The notes below the pieces were generated by a model. The model had not been told where the DNA came from and made no database searches. It saw only the letters and a list, made by a program, of their open reading frames with translations. Made by a program: the position numbers and the translations under genes. From Dehalococcoidia bacterium UBA6495 (GTDB lineage: Bacteria; Chloroflexota; Dehalococcoidia; Lucifugimonadales; UBA826), in assembly GCA_002435305.1 (NCBI GenBank), contig DJMH01000041.1, positions 4,956-22,379 on the forward strand: a stretch of 17,424 bases of DNA, in the 5' to 3' direction. Of the stretch, positions 7,232-15,703 are shown one piece after another (positions within the stretch are counted from its first letter, which is position 1; each line of letters opens with the position of its first letter).

Positions 7232-7996
7232 TTGGATAGTGATTCTGGGGCAATAGCTGTAGTTATTCTTGGGTTTTTACTTGGACTCAAGCATGCTACC
7301 GATGCTGACCATGTTGTTGCTGTCGGAACTATAGTTAATGAGTATGGAAATGCGTTTCGAAGCCTCTGGGTAGGCGCCTCATGGGGACTAGGGCACACAA
7401 CTCCACTGCTAATACTGGGGATAGTAATCTTACTTATTAAATCCGCTGTAATGGATTTTTATAAAGGAGTTGCCCATTATTTTGAATTTGGTGTGGCGGC
7501 GATGTTGATATTCTTGGGCCTCCAGGTGTACTGGAATTTGAGAAGGCGCCAGTTGCATGTGCATCAACATGCTCACGATGGGGATTCTCACATGCATATT
7601 CATGGTACTCATTCATCACAGGAAGATCCGTCGATTGAGAAACCACACTCACTTTTCAATCCGGGCCGGCCATTTTTTCGGCTTAAGTCTTTTTTGATCG
7701 GATTAATACACGGTATGGCCGGTAGTGCCGCTGTGATGTTGGTTTTATTGCCCACAATAGATACCTTTACGACAGGACTGGTTTATTTGATCCTTTTTGG
7801 GGTAGGTACAGTATTTTCTATGGCTTTAATTACCATTTTACTGAGTGTTCCTTTCGTATTAAGCTCCAACAATGAAAAGATCACTACAATAGTAAATGGG
7901 GTTGCTGGAACAGCTAGTATAATCTTTGGCCTCTTATTGATGTCAGATGTTGCATTTGACACCAAACTGACGGAGCCGTTTTATCTTCCCTTTTAA
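7232..7996 (+). CDS. Nickel/cobalt transporter, NiCoT / HupE-UreJ-like
   Basis: 254 residues with about six hydrophobic segments. Near the start stands GLKHATDADHV: H21 followed by four residues and D26-H27, the HX4DH signature of the NiCoT metal permeases, set in the first membrane helix. A second signature, WGLGHTTPLL, follows, and a later one, LIGLIHGMAGSAAVMLVLLP, fits the second half. Between the halves is a histidine-rich hydrophilic loop (about 107-131, HVHQHAHDGDSHMHIHGTH), a likely metal-binding segment. Such proteins take Ni2+ or Co2+ across the inner membrane for urease, hydrogenase or cobalamin synthesis; none of those genes is in the window. The start is TTG, with GAGG seven bases before it. 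Choice of Ni over Co cannot be made from sequence alone. Confidence 0.87.
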   Translation: MDSDSGAIAVVILGFLLGLKHATDADHVVAVGTIVNEYGNAFRSLWVGASWGLGHTTPLLILGIVILLIKSAVMDFYKGVAHYFEFGVAAMLIFLGLQVYWNLRRRQLHVHQHAHDGDSHMHIHGTHSSQEDPSIEKPHSLFNPGRPFFRLKSFLIGLIHGMAGSAAVMLVLLPTIDTFTTGLVYLILFGVGTVFSMALITILLSVPFVLSSNNEKITTIVNGVAGTASIIFGLLLMSDVAFDTKLTEPFYLPF

Positions 7997-8024
7997 ATTC
8001 CATCAATGGAATCAAAAGATTAAG

Positions 8025-9251
8025 CTACAAAATAATACCTTCATCCTGTAACGATGATATATCGTCCCAAGAATAACCGAGACGATCGATAAGTATTTCT
8101 TCTGTGTTTTCTCCTAGAGATGGTGCCATTTTTTCTGTAGATAACGGAGTTTTGTCGAAGGCCAATGGGAGTTGATGCCACATCGAATCCCCGATGACCG
8201 GATGATCAAAAGGCACAAGATAATTATTTAATGTGACTTGTTTGTCCTTGGGTAAATCAAGGGTTGATTGAACTTTTTCCCATATCAAATCAGAACTTCC
8301 CAATATTTTTTGCCACTCTGCAAAAGTCTTGGATCCAAATATTTTGTCCAATTCACCAATTACGTGGTGCTTGTTTTCTTCCCTAGATTCAGGGGTGCTG
8401 AATTTAGGCTGTGTGATTAAATCTTCACGGGCAATTGTTTTGCAGAAAATAGGCCAATACCTTGTTCCTTGACTCATCGATAATGCGATCCAAACTCCAT
8501 CTTTGCTCTGATATGTATTCCACAAAGGGTTGTTCATGTTACTTCTGTGTTGCCTGTTCAATTCCTGACCCTCAAGCAACCCTATACCATCTCGCATCAT
8601 TCCTAACCACATCATGCTGCCTAGGTGAGAAGTTTCAATTTTCTGGCCGATCCCATGACGTTCTTTGTAGAGCAGCCCAGATAATATACCGTAGCTAAGC
8701 ATTATTCCTGCCATTTGATCTGCCACCCCGTGTAGGTTATAAGGGGTGTCATCTTCAGGTCCGCCCCACCATAAAGACCCTGATCTAGCCTCTCCAGTTA
8801 ATGCGAATGCTGGTTTACCGGAATCTTCTCCCAGAGGTCCATATCCAGTGGCTGATCCGTATACCAGTTGAGAATTTATTTTTTGCAAATCTTCCCAACC
8901 TAAACCAAGTCTTTCTGCGACACCTTGTCTGAAATTCTGAACAAAAACATCAGATTGTTTTACCAGAGAGTGAACAATTTCTTGCCCACGTTTTTCCTTT
9001 AAATTGATAGCTATACCAAGCTTTTGCCTGTTAAGTACCTCGAAATAATGAGAGCTGACTCCGTCGTATGCATTACTTGCCACCCCGCTTACTTGGCCAA
9101 ATTGTCTCCCGTGGTCTCCGTCCAAGGACTCTATTTTAATAACTTCGGCTCCGAGGTCTGCCATCATCATTGTCGAGACAGGTCCAAACTGCCACATAGT
9201 CCAATCCAGGACTTTCATTCCTTGAAGGGGACCTTTATTAATGTTGTTCAT
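8025..9251 (-). CDS. Family III CoA-transferase (CaiB/BaiF)
   Basis: 408 residues, the usual length. N-terminal LQGMKVLDWTMWQFGPVSTMMMADLGAEVIKIES (about 9-42) is the family signature, followed by LNRQKLGIAINLK, VFVQNFRQGVAERLGLGW and LVYGSATGYGP. The catalytic aspartate is best placed at D178 (LHGVADQMAG), matching Asp169 of formyl-CoA transferase. These enzymes move CoA between carboxylic acids, for example formate/oxalate, carnitine, bile acids or aromatic succinates; the pair of acids here is unknown. The protein is cytoplasmic. The ATG at 9251 has AAGG only three bases upstream. It follows the SDR gene on the same strand after 85 bp, so both probably belong to one transcript: a redox step plus CoA activation of a common acid. 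Confidence 0.9.
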   Translation of the reverse strand: MNNINKGPLQGMKVLDWTMWQFGPVSTMMMADLGAEVIKIESLDGDHGRQFGQVSGVASNAYDGVSSHYFEVLNRQKLGIAINLKEKRGQEIVHSLVKQSDVFVQNFRQGVAERLGLGWEDLQKINSQLVYGSATGYGPLGEDSGKPAFALTGEARSGSLWWGGPEDDTPYNLHGVADQMAGIMLSYGILSGLLYKERHGIGQKIETSHLGSMMWLGMMRDGIGLLEGQELNRQHRSNMNNPLWNTYQSKDGVWIALSMSQGTRYWPIFCKTIAREDLITQPKFSTPESREENKHHVIGELDKIFGSKTFAEWQKILGSSDLIWEKVQSTLDLPKDKQVTLNNYLVPFDHPVIGDSMWHQLPLAFDKTPLSTEKMAPSLGENTEEILIDRLGYSWDDISSLQDEGIIL

Positions 9252-9336
9252 AAGCCTTGAGATCTCTTAAGGGCATATTTTTTGGAAGCTTCGGCAATAT
9301 TAACAGGAACGGTGACCGATAAAAAATATCGTTGGG

Positions 9337-10068
9337 CTATCTAAATAATGGGTTTGAAGGTCCGTATGCATCGATGGTTGCTCCTGTGACGGCGGAAGAA
9401 TTTTCACTTACCAAAAATGAGCATAAAGTGGCAATTTCAGATGGATCCATCATGTGATTGTTTTCGATGGATTGTTGACCAAATGCCTCTACATAGCCTT
9501 CTGTAACAACGCTACCGGGACAAACGCAATTGACATCTATACCAGATGATTTTACCTCTGCAGCCAATGATTCTGTAAAACTAATTAACCCGGCCTTGGT
9601 TACTCTGTAGGCACTTCTTCCTGCTGCTCCCTTCCGTCCACCTATTGATGAAATATTGATGATTTTTCCGTAATTTTGGGAAACCATGCCAGGTAATAGA
9701 AGCTTTGTTATTTTTACTGCACCAATCAAATTGACATTTATAACTTCCTGCCAATTTTCCATATCGAAATCTATCAAGTGTGTAGACAAATGAATAATTG
9801 CAGCGTTGTTCACTAGGACGTTCACTTCAAGCTTTTTTTCTTTTAGGAAATCGAATATTCTGGTCACCCCCGGGTCAGTGCCTAAATCTGCGTCTATCCA
9901 GTAAGCATTATTACCATATGTTTCAAGTTCTTTTGCCGTATCCCGGAGCCGGCCTTTATCTCTGCCGGTTACTACAACGTCGATTCCATTCTTTGAAAAA
10001 TCTTTTGCTATGGCCTTACCAATTCCCCTGGAACCTCCCGTTACTAGGGCTGTTTTTTCCATATCCAT
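9337..10068 (-). CDS. Short-chain dehydrogenase/reductase (SDR), classical type
   Basis: 243 residues. The Rossmann dinucleotide motif TGGSRGIG is at 10-17, with R36 (TGRDKGR) after the second strand pointing to NADP preference (inferred from the basic residue). NNAA is at 87-90. The active site is S141 with Y154-x3-K158 (SAYRVTKAG), the complete classical set. The later CPGSVVTEG also fits. The enzyme interconverts an alcohol and a ketone with NAD(P); its substrate is unknown. GAGG lies eight bases before the ATG at 10068; a second ATG two codons later is possible. It is the first gene of the - strand pair with the CoA-transferase and is divergent from the Abhydrolase_10 gene. Annotation as a FabG-like 3-oxoacyl reductase would be possible but not proven. 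Confidence 0.92.
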   Translation of the reverse strand: MDMEKTALVTGGSRGIGKAIAKDFSKNGIDVVVTGRDKGRLRDTAKELETYGNNAYWIDADLGTDPGVTRIFDFLKEKKLEVNVLVNNAAIIHLSTHLIDFDMENWQEVINVNLIGAVKITKLLLPGMVSQNYGKIINISSIGGRKGAAGRSAYRVTKAGLISFTESLAAEVKSSGIDVNCVCPGSVVTEGYVEAFGQQSIENNHMMDPSEIATLCSFLVSENSSAVTGATIDAYGPSNPLFR

Positions 10069-10233
10069 GATTATTACCTCGTTTGTGAATTCATTAAATG
10101 CCTTCGGATTTTAGCCCGTTACTGTAAAGATTGAAAATTCATGATTTATGCTAGGTCAAAAGGGGAATTTTGCGAACTTTTCTCAAATGCTGTAAAACAG
10201 TCATCTCATTTGTAATACATATAGGAGTCTCTT

Positions 10234-12231
10234 ATGCCCGCCACTAAATTTGAAACAACCTTTAGGAGAGTTCTTGCTGACGGGAAACATTTCGGTGATG
10301 TGGGCCAATATGAAGAGATTAGAGGAGTTTTATCCTTCCAAACCGACCCTGAAAATGATGCCAATTCCAGAATAACTGATGTAAAACTCGCACCGATAAA
10401 TCAAGATGGATTTGTCGAATTTGAGTCAGATGTTTCCTTAATTCTTCCTGTAGATAAGACGAAGGTGTCGGGAAAATTACTGTTGGATGTAGTAAACAGA
10501 GGGAATAGGGTTGGGCTGCCCAACTTTAATAGAGGAACGAGACCTCTAATAGATGAAAACACTCCGATAGATGTCGAGGTTGATTTAGGCGATGGACTTT
10601 TAATGGAACAAGGCTATGTAGTGGTGGCTTGCGGTTGGCAGGTTGATGCCCCTCCTTTTGATGCCCTTATAACGATGCGAGGACCTGAAGCACTCAATCC
10701 CGATGGGAGTAGGCTTGAAGGTAAGGTATATATGCAGCTTCAGTCGCCTGAAGATACCCACAATTTTCTACTTTCAGACAAAGGCCATAAAGCCTATGAA
10801 GCAGCAGACATGTATGAGCCTTCAGCCTTGATAGAAATTCGAGACATGCCGGATGGCCCAGCAGAACCTATGGCACGGGATGATTGGAAATTTGGGAGGA
10901 TAGATGATGCAGGAAATTACCATCCAGATCCTGGATACGTGTGCTCTGAAAAAGGTTTTGAAAAAGGACGCTTGTACCAGGCTGTATATACCGCGGTAGG
11001 TGCACCTGTAATTGGACTTAGTTTTGCTGCATTGAGGGATTGTGTTTCTTGGATCAAAAACGGTAGCCCACATCTGGACTCCCCGGTAGAAGGGATTGAT
11101 ACAGCCTATGCTTATGGGCGTTCCCAAACTGGCAGATTCCTTCGTACATTCGCATATAACGATTTTAATTTAGACGAGGCAGGCCGTGAAACGTTGGATG
11201 GTTTCATCGCCAATGTTGCAGGAGGAATGCGGGGTGAGTTTAATCAACGTTTTGGGCAGAATTCTAAAGATAGAAATAATATGATGCATCAACTGTTTCC
11301 CTTTGCGTCTATTGAACAAACAGACCCTGAAACCGAAGATACTGGCTCGCTGCATGGAAGGCTTGATGGTAGAGGTAGTAATCTGAAGATTATGTACACG
11401 AATACCTCAGCTGAGTATCACAGGGTTGATGCTTCGTTGCTTCATACTGACCCTGATGGGAGAAGAGATATTCATCAAGGATCAAATACCAGGGTATATC
11501 ACTTTGCAGGTACCGAACACGGTATTGGGGTTTGGCCTCCGACGGATAATGGTTTCATAGTTGAGGGTGCAGAGCGTTCTCAAAATATTAGGAGCATTAT
11601 TGACTACACTCCTCTGTTGAGGGCTTGTTTAATAAATATGGATGCCTGGGTTACTGAAGGTAAAGAGCCTCCAGCCTCTGAGCACCCAAGAATTGAGGAA
11701 GGAACTTTGGTGCATCCGTCCTCTTTGCAAGCCGTCTTTTCAAAGATACCGGGGTCAAATTATCCGGAAAGGCATGCAACCCCAAGAAGAAGAGAGTTTT
11801 CCCCGAGTGATGGCGATGAACATCCAAATATTCTGCCACCAGAAATAGGGAAAGAGTTTGGAGGATTAGTTCCTGCTGTAAATTCTGATGGCAATGAGAT
11901 AGGTGGAATTATTGCTCCCGAGATAGCTGTACCAGTGGCAGCTCATACAGGATGGACTTTGCGTCATCCCGATGTGGGTGGTGATAAACAGCTTCTGGTA
12001 TTTGCTGGGGGCACGATTCCTTTTCCTATCACCCAATCACAAAGACTGAGTGCCGGCGATCCAAGGCCATCCATCGAGGAGCGTTATTCAAGTAGGGATG
12101 ATTATCTAGATCAAGTTAAAGAAGCGGCTGAAGAACTAGTTGAATCAAGATATCTACTTCCAGAAGATGTTGAAGTTAGTGTTTCTTTGGCTTCCAGGAT
12201 GTGGGACTGGTTTACCGATTCAGATTCCTAA
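10234..12231 (+). CDS. Alpha/beta-hydrolase domain-containing protein (Abhydrolase_10-like)
   Basis: 665 residues, large for an alpha/beta hydrolase but typical of this group. The N-terminal 230 residues are beta-rich and contain DVVNRGNR, GDGLLMEQGYVVVACGWQ and a set of Gly/Pro turns, as in Abhydrolase_10 proteins. The nucleophile elbow is AYGRSQTGRFLR with S297 in the G-x-S-x-G position. The histidine of the triad may be H429 (HFAGTEHG), an inference. The C-terminal part has an EIAVPVAAHTGWTLRH segment typical of the group. No signal peptide is visible, so it appears cytoplasmic. The likely reaction is ester or lactone hydrolysis; the substrate is unknown. AGGAG at 10223-10227 is six bases before the ATG. 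It stands alone on the + strand, convergent with the LLM gene (19-bp gap) and divergent from the SDR gene. Confidence 0.83.
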   Translation: MPATKFETTFRRVLADGKHFGDVGQYEEIRGVLSFQTDPENDANSRITDVKLAPINQDGFVEFESDVSLILPVDKTKVSGKLLLDVVNRGNRVGLPNFNRGTRPLIDENTPIDVEVDLGDGLLMEQGYVVVACGWQVDAPPFDALITMRGPEALNPDGSRLEGKVYMQLQSPEDTHNFLLSDKGHKAYEAADMYEPSALIEIRDMPDGPAEPMARDDWKFGRIDDAGNYHPDPGYVCSEKGFEKGRLYQAVYTAVGAPVIGLSFAALRDCVSWIKNGSPHLDSPVEGIDTAYAYGRSQTGRFLRTFAYNDFNLDEAGRETLDGFIANVAGGMRGEFNQRFGQNSKDRNNMMHQLFPFASIEQTDPETEDTGSLHGRLDGRGSNLKIMYTNTSAEYHRVDASLLHTDPDGRRDIHQGSNTRVYHFAGTEHGIGVWPPTDNGFIVEGAERSQNIRSIIDYTPLLRACLINMDAWVTEGKEPPASEHPRIEEGTLVHPSSLQAVFSKIPGSNYPERHATPRRREFSPSDGDEHPNILPPEIGKEFGGLVPAVNSDGNEIGGIIAPEIAVPVAAHTGWTLRHPDVGGDKQLLVFAGGTIPFPITQSQRLSAGDPRPSIEERYSSRDDYLDQVKEAAEELVESRYLLPEDVEVSVSLASRMWDWFTDSDS

Positions 12232-12250
12232 ATATATTGGTATTAAGACA

Positions 12251-13246
12251 CTAACTGAACCAGGGTATAACCTCGTTTTTCAGTAAATTTATTGCCTCAA
12301 AGGAATTTGGGCCATGTGGTGTTCCAAACTCAATTTTATCTACAGGAGCGGTGTCAATTAGAGAAGTGATTTTCAATCTGATCTCACCAGGGGAACCGTA
12401 TAAGGAAAAATTGTTAAGAGTTTCATCAGAAATTAGTTTGGATGCTTCTGAATATTTTCCTAAATTGGAAAGTTTCCTGACATTGTCTATTTCATTTGAG
12501 GGTACGCCCATCACTTCTGTCATCGGGTATAAATGGGGCAGATAAATTGCTAATGCGTTGCGAGCATACTCCTTTGCAGTGTCGGAATCATTATGGATGG
12601 ATGTCAATACACCCAGAGTCAAACCAATCTCACTTGGTACCCTTCCGGCCGAGATCGCACCTTGGTCTATTTTAGAGCGTAGGGTTCGAGCATACTCACT
12701 GTTCCAAAGAGGGCTGGCCTTTACTTCGTCTGCTTTCTTTCCTGCTAAGGTAGACATCTTTTTGCCCCAGGTTCCAACCATTACTGGAATTCTTCTATGG
12801 TCAGCATTCCATCTGAAAAAAGCCCCTTCCTTTAAAGAAAAAATCTCACCATGGAAAGGCTTTTTGATACCCGCTGAGAGATTTTGGATTATTTCTATAG
12901 CCTCTTTCACTGCACTAATGGGCTTTTCCGATTTTATGTTTAGAAAATCTAAAAAGGCTCCTCTTCCAATGCCAACGAAACTTCTGCCATTCGATATTTC
13001 ATCGATTACAGAGATATTGGCTGCGATCACTGCAGGATGTGTCAGATAGGGGTTTAATACAGCAGGGCCGATTTTTATTCTTTCTGTGTTAATAGCAATT
13101 AGGCTGAGTATTGGCCAAGCGGGTTTGAACATAAGGTCGTCATAGATGCTTAAATTCGAAAAGTCGGACTGATCGACAATTTTTCCTATGGAGATATATT
13201 CTTCGATCTCCCGGTCTCCGCTGATTGCTATACTGAACTGTACCAT
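12251..13246 (-). CDS. LLM-class flavin/F420-dependent oxidoreductase (bacterial luciferase-like)
   Basis: 331 residues from the ATG at 13246, chosen over the GTG at 13258 because AAGGA sits four bases upstream of the ATG. The fold is the luciferase-like TIM barrel: LSLIAINTERIKIGPAVLNPYLTHPAVIAANISVIDEISNGRSFVGIGRG (about 48-96) is the core signature of this group, followed by VKEAIEIIQNL and VPVMVGT-type text (RRIPVMVGTWGKKM). The N-terminus is shorter and plainer than in many, but the strand order fits. Members use FMN or coenzyme F420 as hydride carrier for oxidation of many small molecules; this sequence does not decide between the two. It lies convergent to the hydrolase gene and divergent from the small gene at 13287, with a gap of about 40 bp, so a shared short promoter region is likely. 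Confidence 0.85.
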   Translation of the reverse strand: MVQFSIAISGDREIEEYISIGKIVDQSDFSNLSIYDDLMFKPAWPILSLIAINTERIKIGPAVLNPYLTHPAVIAANISVIDEISNGRSFVGIGRGAFLDFLNIKSEKPISAVKEAIEIIQNLSAGIKKPFHGEIFSLKEGAFFRWNADHRRIPVMVGTWGKKMSTLAGKKADEVKASPLWNSEYARTLRSKIDQGAISAGRVPSEIGLTLGVLTSIHNDSDTAKEYARNALAIYLPHLYPMTEVMGVPSNEIDNVRKLSNLGKYSEASKLISDETLNNFSLYGSPGEIRLKITSLIDTAPVDKIEFGTPHGPNSFEAINLLKNEVIPWFS

Positions 13247-13286
13247 TTGATCCTTCACGCCAGAATTTGTTCCAATATTATGTCAG

Positions 13287-13673
13287 ATGAATGCTTATCA
13301 GGAGCACTATAAGTTGAGTTTCATAGAAGTTGAAAGCTGGGAAGTTAAACCGGGGCATCAGCATGACCATGATGAGATCATTAGGCAGTGGTTCTCATTT
13401 GTAGAAAAAAATCACGATAAATTATTTCCGGAATGGAAATCTGCCAAATATTTTTGTCAACTCGATTCCTCTGGAAACCCTACCGGGCGCTACATAATGA
13501 ATTTTGAATTCCATTCTCTGGAAGGACACGATTCCTACAAGGAACGCAGAAAGAATTGGGATGGGCCTTACGAAGAATATAAATCGGTAGACCCGTATGA
13601 ACATTTCATTATTGAATCAGTCACTGTGGAATACTGGGAACCGCTAGAACAAGATTTATGGTTATCGTTTTAG
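13287..13673 (+). CDS. Small hypothetical protein, possible DABB-like
   Basis: 128 residues from the ATG at 13287; I do not recognise a named family. It reads as one strand-helix-strand unit: IEVESWEVKPGHQHDHDEIIRQWFSFVEKNH is the N-terminal strand and helix, then EWKSAKYFCQLDSSGNPTGRYIMNFEFHSLEG as paired strands, then a helix (YKERRKNWDGPYEEYKSV) and a last strand (FIIESVTVEYWEP). That order is like the small antibiotic-biosynthesis-monooxygenase or ferredoxin-like domains. The start is uncertain: the ATG has no ribosome site, while a TTG at 13314 follows AGGAG (13300-13304) by nine bases and would give 119 residues starting just before the conserved strand. No catalytic residues are certain. 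It lies divergent from the LLM gene and may share its promoter; a role as partner or carrier protein is a guess. Confidence 0.65.
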   Translation: MNAYQEHYKLSFIEVESWEVKPGHQHDHDEIIRQWFSFVEKNHDKLFPEWKSAKYFCQLDSSGNPTGRYIMNFEFHSLEGHDSYKERRKNWDGPYEEYKSVDPYEHFIIESVTVEYWEPLEQDLWLSF

Positions 13674-13698
13674 CGCACGGATGGGTGTGAAGTTAAAC

Positions 13699-14547
13699 TT
13701 AATTCTTAGGGGCCCATTTATAGATTTTAGACAGGCTGCCGCCCATAAGGATTTCTCGTTCTGAATCAGATAGCGAATCTGTGACTCTAAACGCTTCAAC
13801 GCCTTCCTTGTAGGTCAAAAGTTCAACTGCCCTTGTCCAATCAGTTCCCCATAGGCAACGATCCAGGCCAAAAGCATTGAATATTTTGCTTAGAGGTTCC
13901 CATATGTCAGCATAAGGGAAAGATTCATGCGATAAAGTGCCAGCACCGGAGATTTTTATAACAACATTGTCATGCTTTGCCAGTGATATGACTTTGTCCA
14001 AATCCGCAAATGGATTTTCTGGTACTGGAGGAAGATGGGGCTGCGGTATTCCTAGATGGTCAATCACCATCTGGGTGTTAGGGTGCTTGTCGGCAAGTTG
14101 GCTGAATAAATCGAGATTGCCGGAACACATAATGTTTATCGGTATTCCTGCTTTGGCTCCGGCATCAAGAATGCTACTCAGACCTGGATCATATTCAGTA
14201 AACTCATATGGTCTTAACATGATGCGGGCTCCAACTACCCCCGGGGTTGCTGCCCATTCTTCAACTTCTTCACCCACTGTTTCAGATTTAGGGTTGAAGG
14301 GCCTAACCAAGCCAAATTTGCCAGGATGTTTTGCATAAACTTCCAGTGCATAGCTAGCGTCATAGGCGTATAGGCTCGCGGGAGATATCAAAATCGCTCC
14401 ATCCACACCAACTGAATCCATTGCTGCAACCATGTCATCCCCAGTTACTTCATCAGGGCCTTGCAGGAACCCTTGCCATGGTCGTGAAAGGCTATCCTTT
14501 TCATAGGCATGTACCTGGCAATCAATGGTCAATGTAGATTCTGGCAT
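13699..14547 (-). CDS. Amidohydrolase-2 family protein with altered metal motif
   Basis: 282 residues, the usual length of short Amidohydro_2 proteins. The N-terminus reads TIDCQVHAYE, so the first His of the common H-x-H motif is replaced by Gln (Q11) while H13 remains. Other family marks are present: GVDGAILISPASLY (47-60), GARIML (106-111), MVIDHLGIP with H164 (the strand-type histidine) and LWGTDW with D236, the likely catalytic aspartate. The C-terminus ends in the common helix MGGSLSKIYKW. Without the first His, metal binding may be single-metal or altered; the family includes hydrolases and decarboxylases. The substrate is unknown. The ATG at 14547 has AAGGA eight bases upstream. It is convergent with the small gene at 13287-13673 (25-bp gap) and divergent from the 2-hydroxyacid dehydrogenase gene, with 172 bp between them. 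Confidence 0.85.
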   Translation of the reverse strand: MPESTLTIDCQVHAYEKDSLSRPWQGFLQGPDEVTGDDMVAAMDSVGVDGAILISPASLYAYDASYALEVYAKHPGKFGLVRPFNPKSETVGEEVEEWAATPGVVGARIMLRPYEFTEYDPGLSSILDAGAKAGIPINIMCSGNLDLFSQLADKHPNTQMVIDHLGIPQPHLPPVPENPFADLDKVISLAKHDNVVIKISGAGTLSHESFPYADIWEPLSKIFNAFGLDRCLWGTDWTRAVELLTYKEGVEAFRVTDSLSDSEREILMGGSLSKIYKWAPKN

Positions 14548-14704
14548 TTGGCTATCCTTTTAATTATCAATCCATGTAGATTTATTAATTGAGGGTAGGA
14601 TATCGGCATAAGGCAAACTTGTCATCTCGCTAGAGCATTTGATTTTATGTAGGATAGAGCCGGGTTTTGTGTTTTCTGAATTTATCGGCTTTGATAGATA
14701 TTTA

Positions 14705-14711
14705 GAGGAGG
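14705..14711 (+). promoter_or_regulatory. Ribosome binding site that fixes the start at 14720
   Basis: GAGGAGG, eight bases before ATG 14720. Another ATG at 14713 is out of frame and only one base from the site, so it is not the start. Confidence 0.8.
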
Positions 14712-14719
14712 TATGACAG

Positions 14720-15703
14720 ATGGGGAAATTGAAGGTTTCATATTTGCCACATCCGATCGTTAGCGTTGAAGAAAGACATCAATACTTGCCTGAAACCTTG
14801 CTGAAGGAATTCGATACTGAAATATTTGATAGATCAAAAGATGCGCTGTCACAGTTGAAGGGTAGGGAAGTTATTGTAGATCTCGGTGGAAATATAGAAC
14901 CAGAATTAGTGGATGTTGCGGCAGAAGTAGGGGTCAAATATATACAGGTTCAAACAAATGGTTTAGATCATGTCGAGGTGGAGCGAATTATTGAGAAAGG
15001 GATGATACTTGCCCATTGCCCAGGCCATTTAAGCAGTGTGTCTTTGGCAGAAGGGGCCATGATGTTTATTCTCATGCTTGCTCATGACTACGGAAATGCG
15101 ACTGATCAGTTTTATGCTGGAACGGTTTTTAGTGCCAATGGCCTTGAAGTAGAAAGAAGAACTCTAACAATAGTGGGTTTTGGTGCTAGCGGGCAACAAC
15201 TTGCCCGTAGGGCTAAAGCCTTCGGTATGAAAATTAATGCCATTGATGTTCGTCCGATCGAACAGGAAATCTTAGATGAGATACAGCCTGACTTACTGGG
15301 GGGACCCGAGGATCTTGATGGTGCGATAGAAGATTGTGATTTCTTATCTGTGCATCTCCATTTAACGGAAGAGACGAAACACATAATCAATAGAAAAAGG
15401 ATTGCTCTCTTAAAGCCGACATCCTATGTGATTAATGTTGCTCGAGGTGGCCTTATAGATGAGGATGCCTTATACGATGCTCTCAGGGATAAAAAAATAG
15501 CTGGTGCAGGACTGGACGCTTTTGCAAAAGAGCCGCCGGAATTTGATTCACCGGTCTATAAATTACCCAACGTGATAGTTCAACCTCACACAGTAGCAGG
15601 TACTGACGGCACGATGCGTAAACGTGCAGATTTCGCTGTCGAAAACCTCAAGAGATACTTTGACGGCAAAGCGCTAGAAGGGCAAATTTTTAAACGTCTA
15701 TAG
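14720..15703 (+). CDS. D-isomer-specific 2-hydroxyacid dehydrogenase
   Basis: 327 residues, the usual length. The Rossmann motif VGFGASGQQ (G153-x-G155-x2-G158) follows a first half with the substrate-binding part. D176 (NAIDVRP) suggests NAD rather than NADP. The catalytic residues are at the expected places: R242 (VARGGLIDE), E271 (AKEPP) and H290 (QPHTVAGT). Members reduce 2-keto acids to D-2-hydroxyacids or the reverse, such as D-lactate, glycerate or phosphoglycerate types; which one is not clear. The N-terminal 100 residues are typical of the catalytic domain. A strong GAGGAGG ribosome site lies eight bases before the ATG. It is divergent from the amidohydrolase gene and its 3' end overlaps the convergent epimerase gene by 14 bp. 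The protein is cytoplasmic. Confidence 0.92.
   Translation: MGKLKVSYLPHPIVSVEERHQYLPETLLKEFDTEIFDRSKDALSQLKGREVIVDLGGNIEPELVDVAAEVGVKYIQVQTNGLDHVEVERIIEKGMILAHCPGHLSSVSLAEGAMMFILMLAHDYGNATDQFYAGTVFSANGLEVERRTLTIVGFGASGQQLARRAKAFGMKINAIDVRPIEQEILDEIQPDLLGGPEDLDGAIEDCDFLSVHLHLTEETKHIINRKRIALLKPTSYVINVARGGLIDEDALYDALRDKKIAGAGLDAFAKEPPEFDSPVYKLPNVIVQPHTVAGTDGTMRKRADFAVENLKRYFDGKALEGQIFKRL

Noticed and set aside
9317..9331. CGATA-spacer-TATCG hairpin after the SDR gene.
   Set aside because: Short A/T-rich arms with no T tract on the - strand; likely chance.
12558..13049. 163-codon open frame on + inside the LLM oxidoreductase region.
   Set aside because: It is antisense to a clear luciferase-like gene, lacks a ribosome site and has no family features; treated as a shadow.
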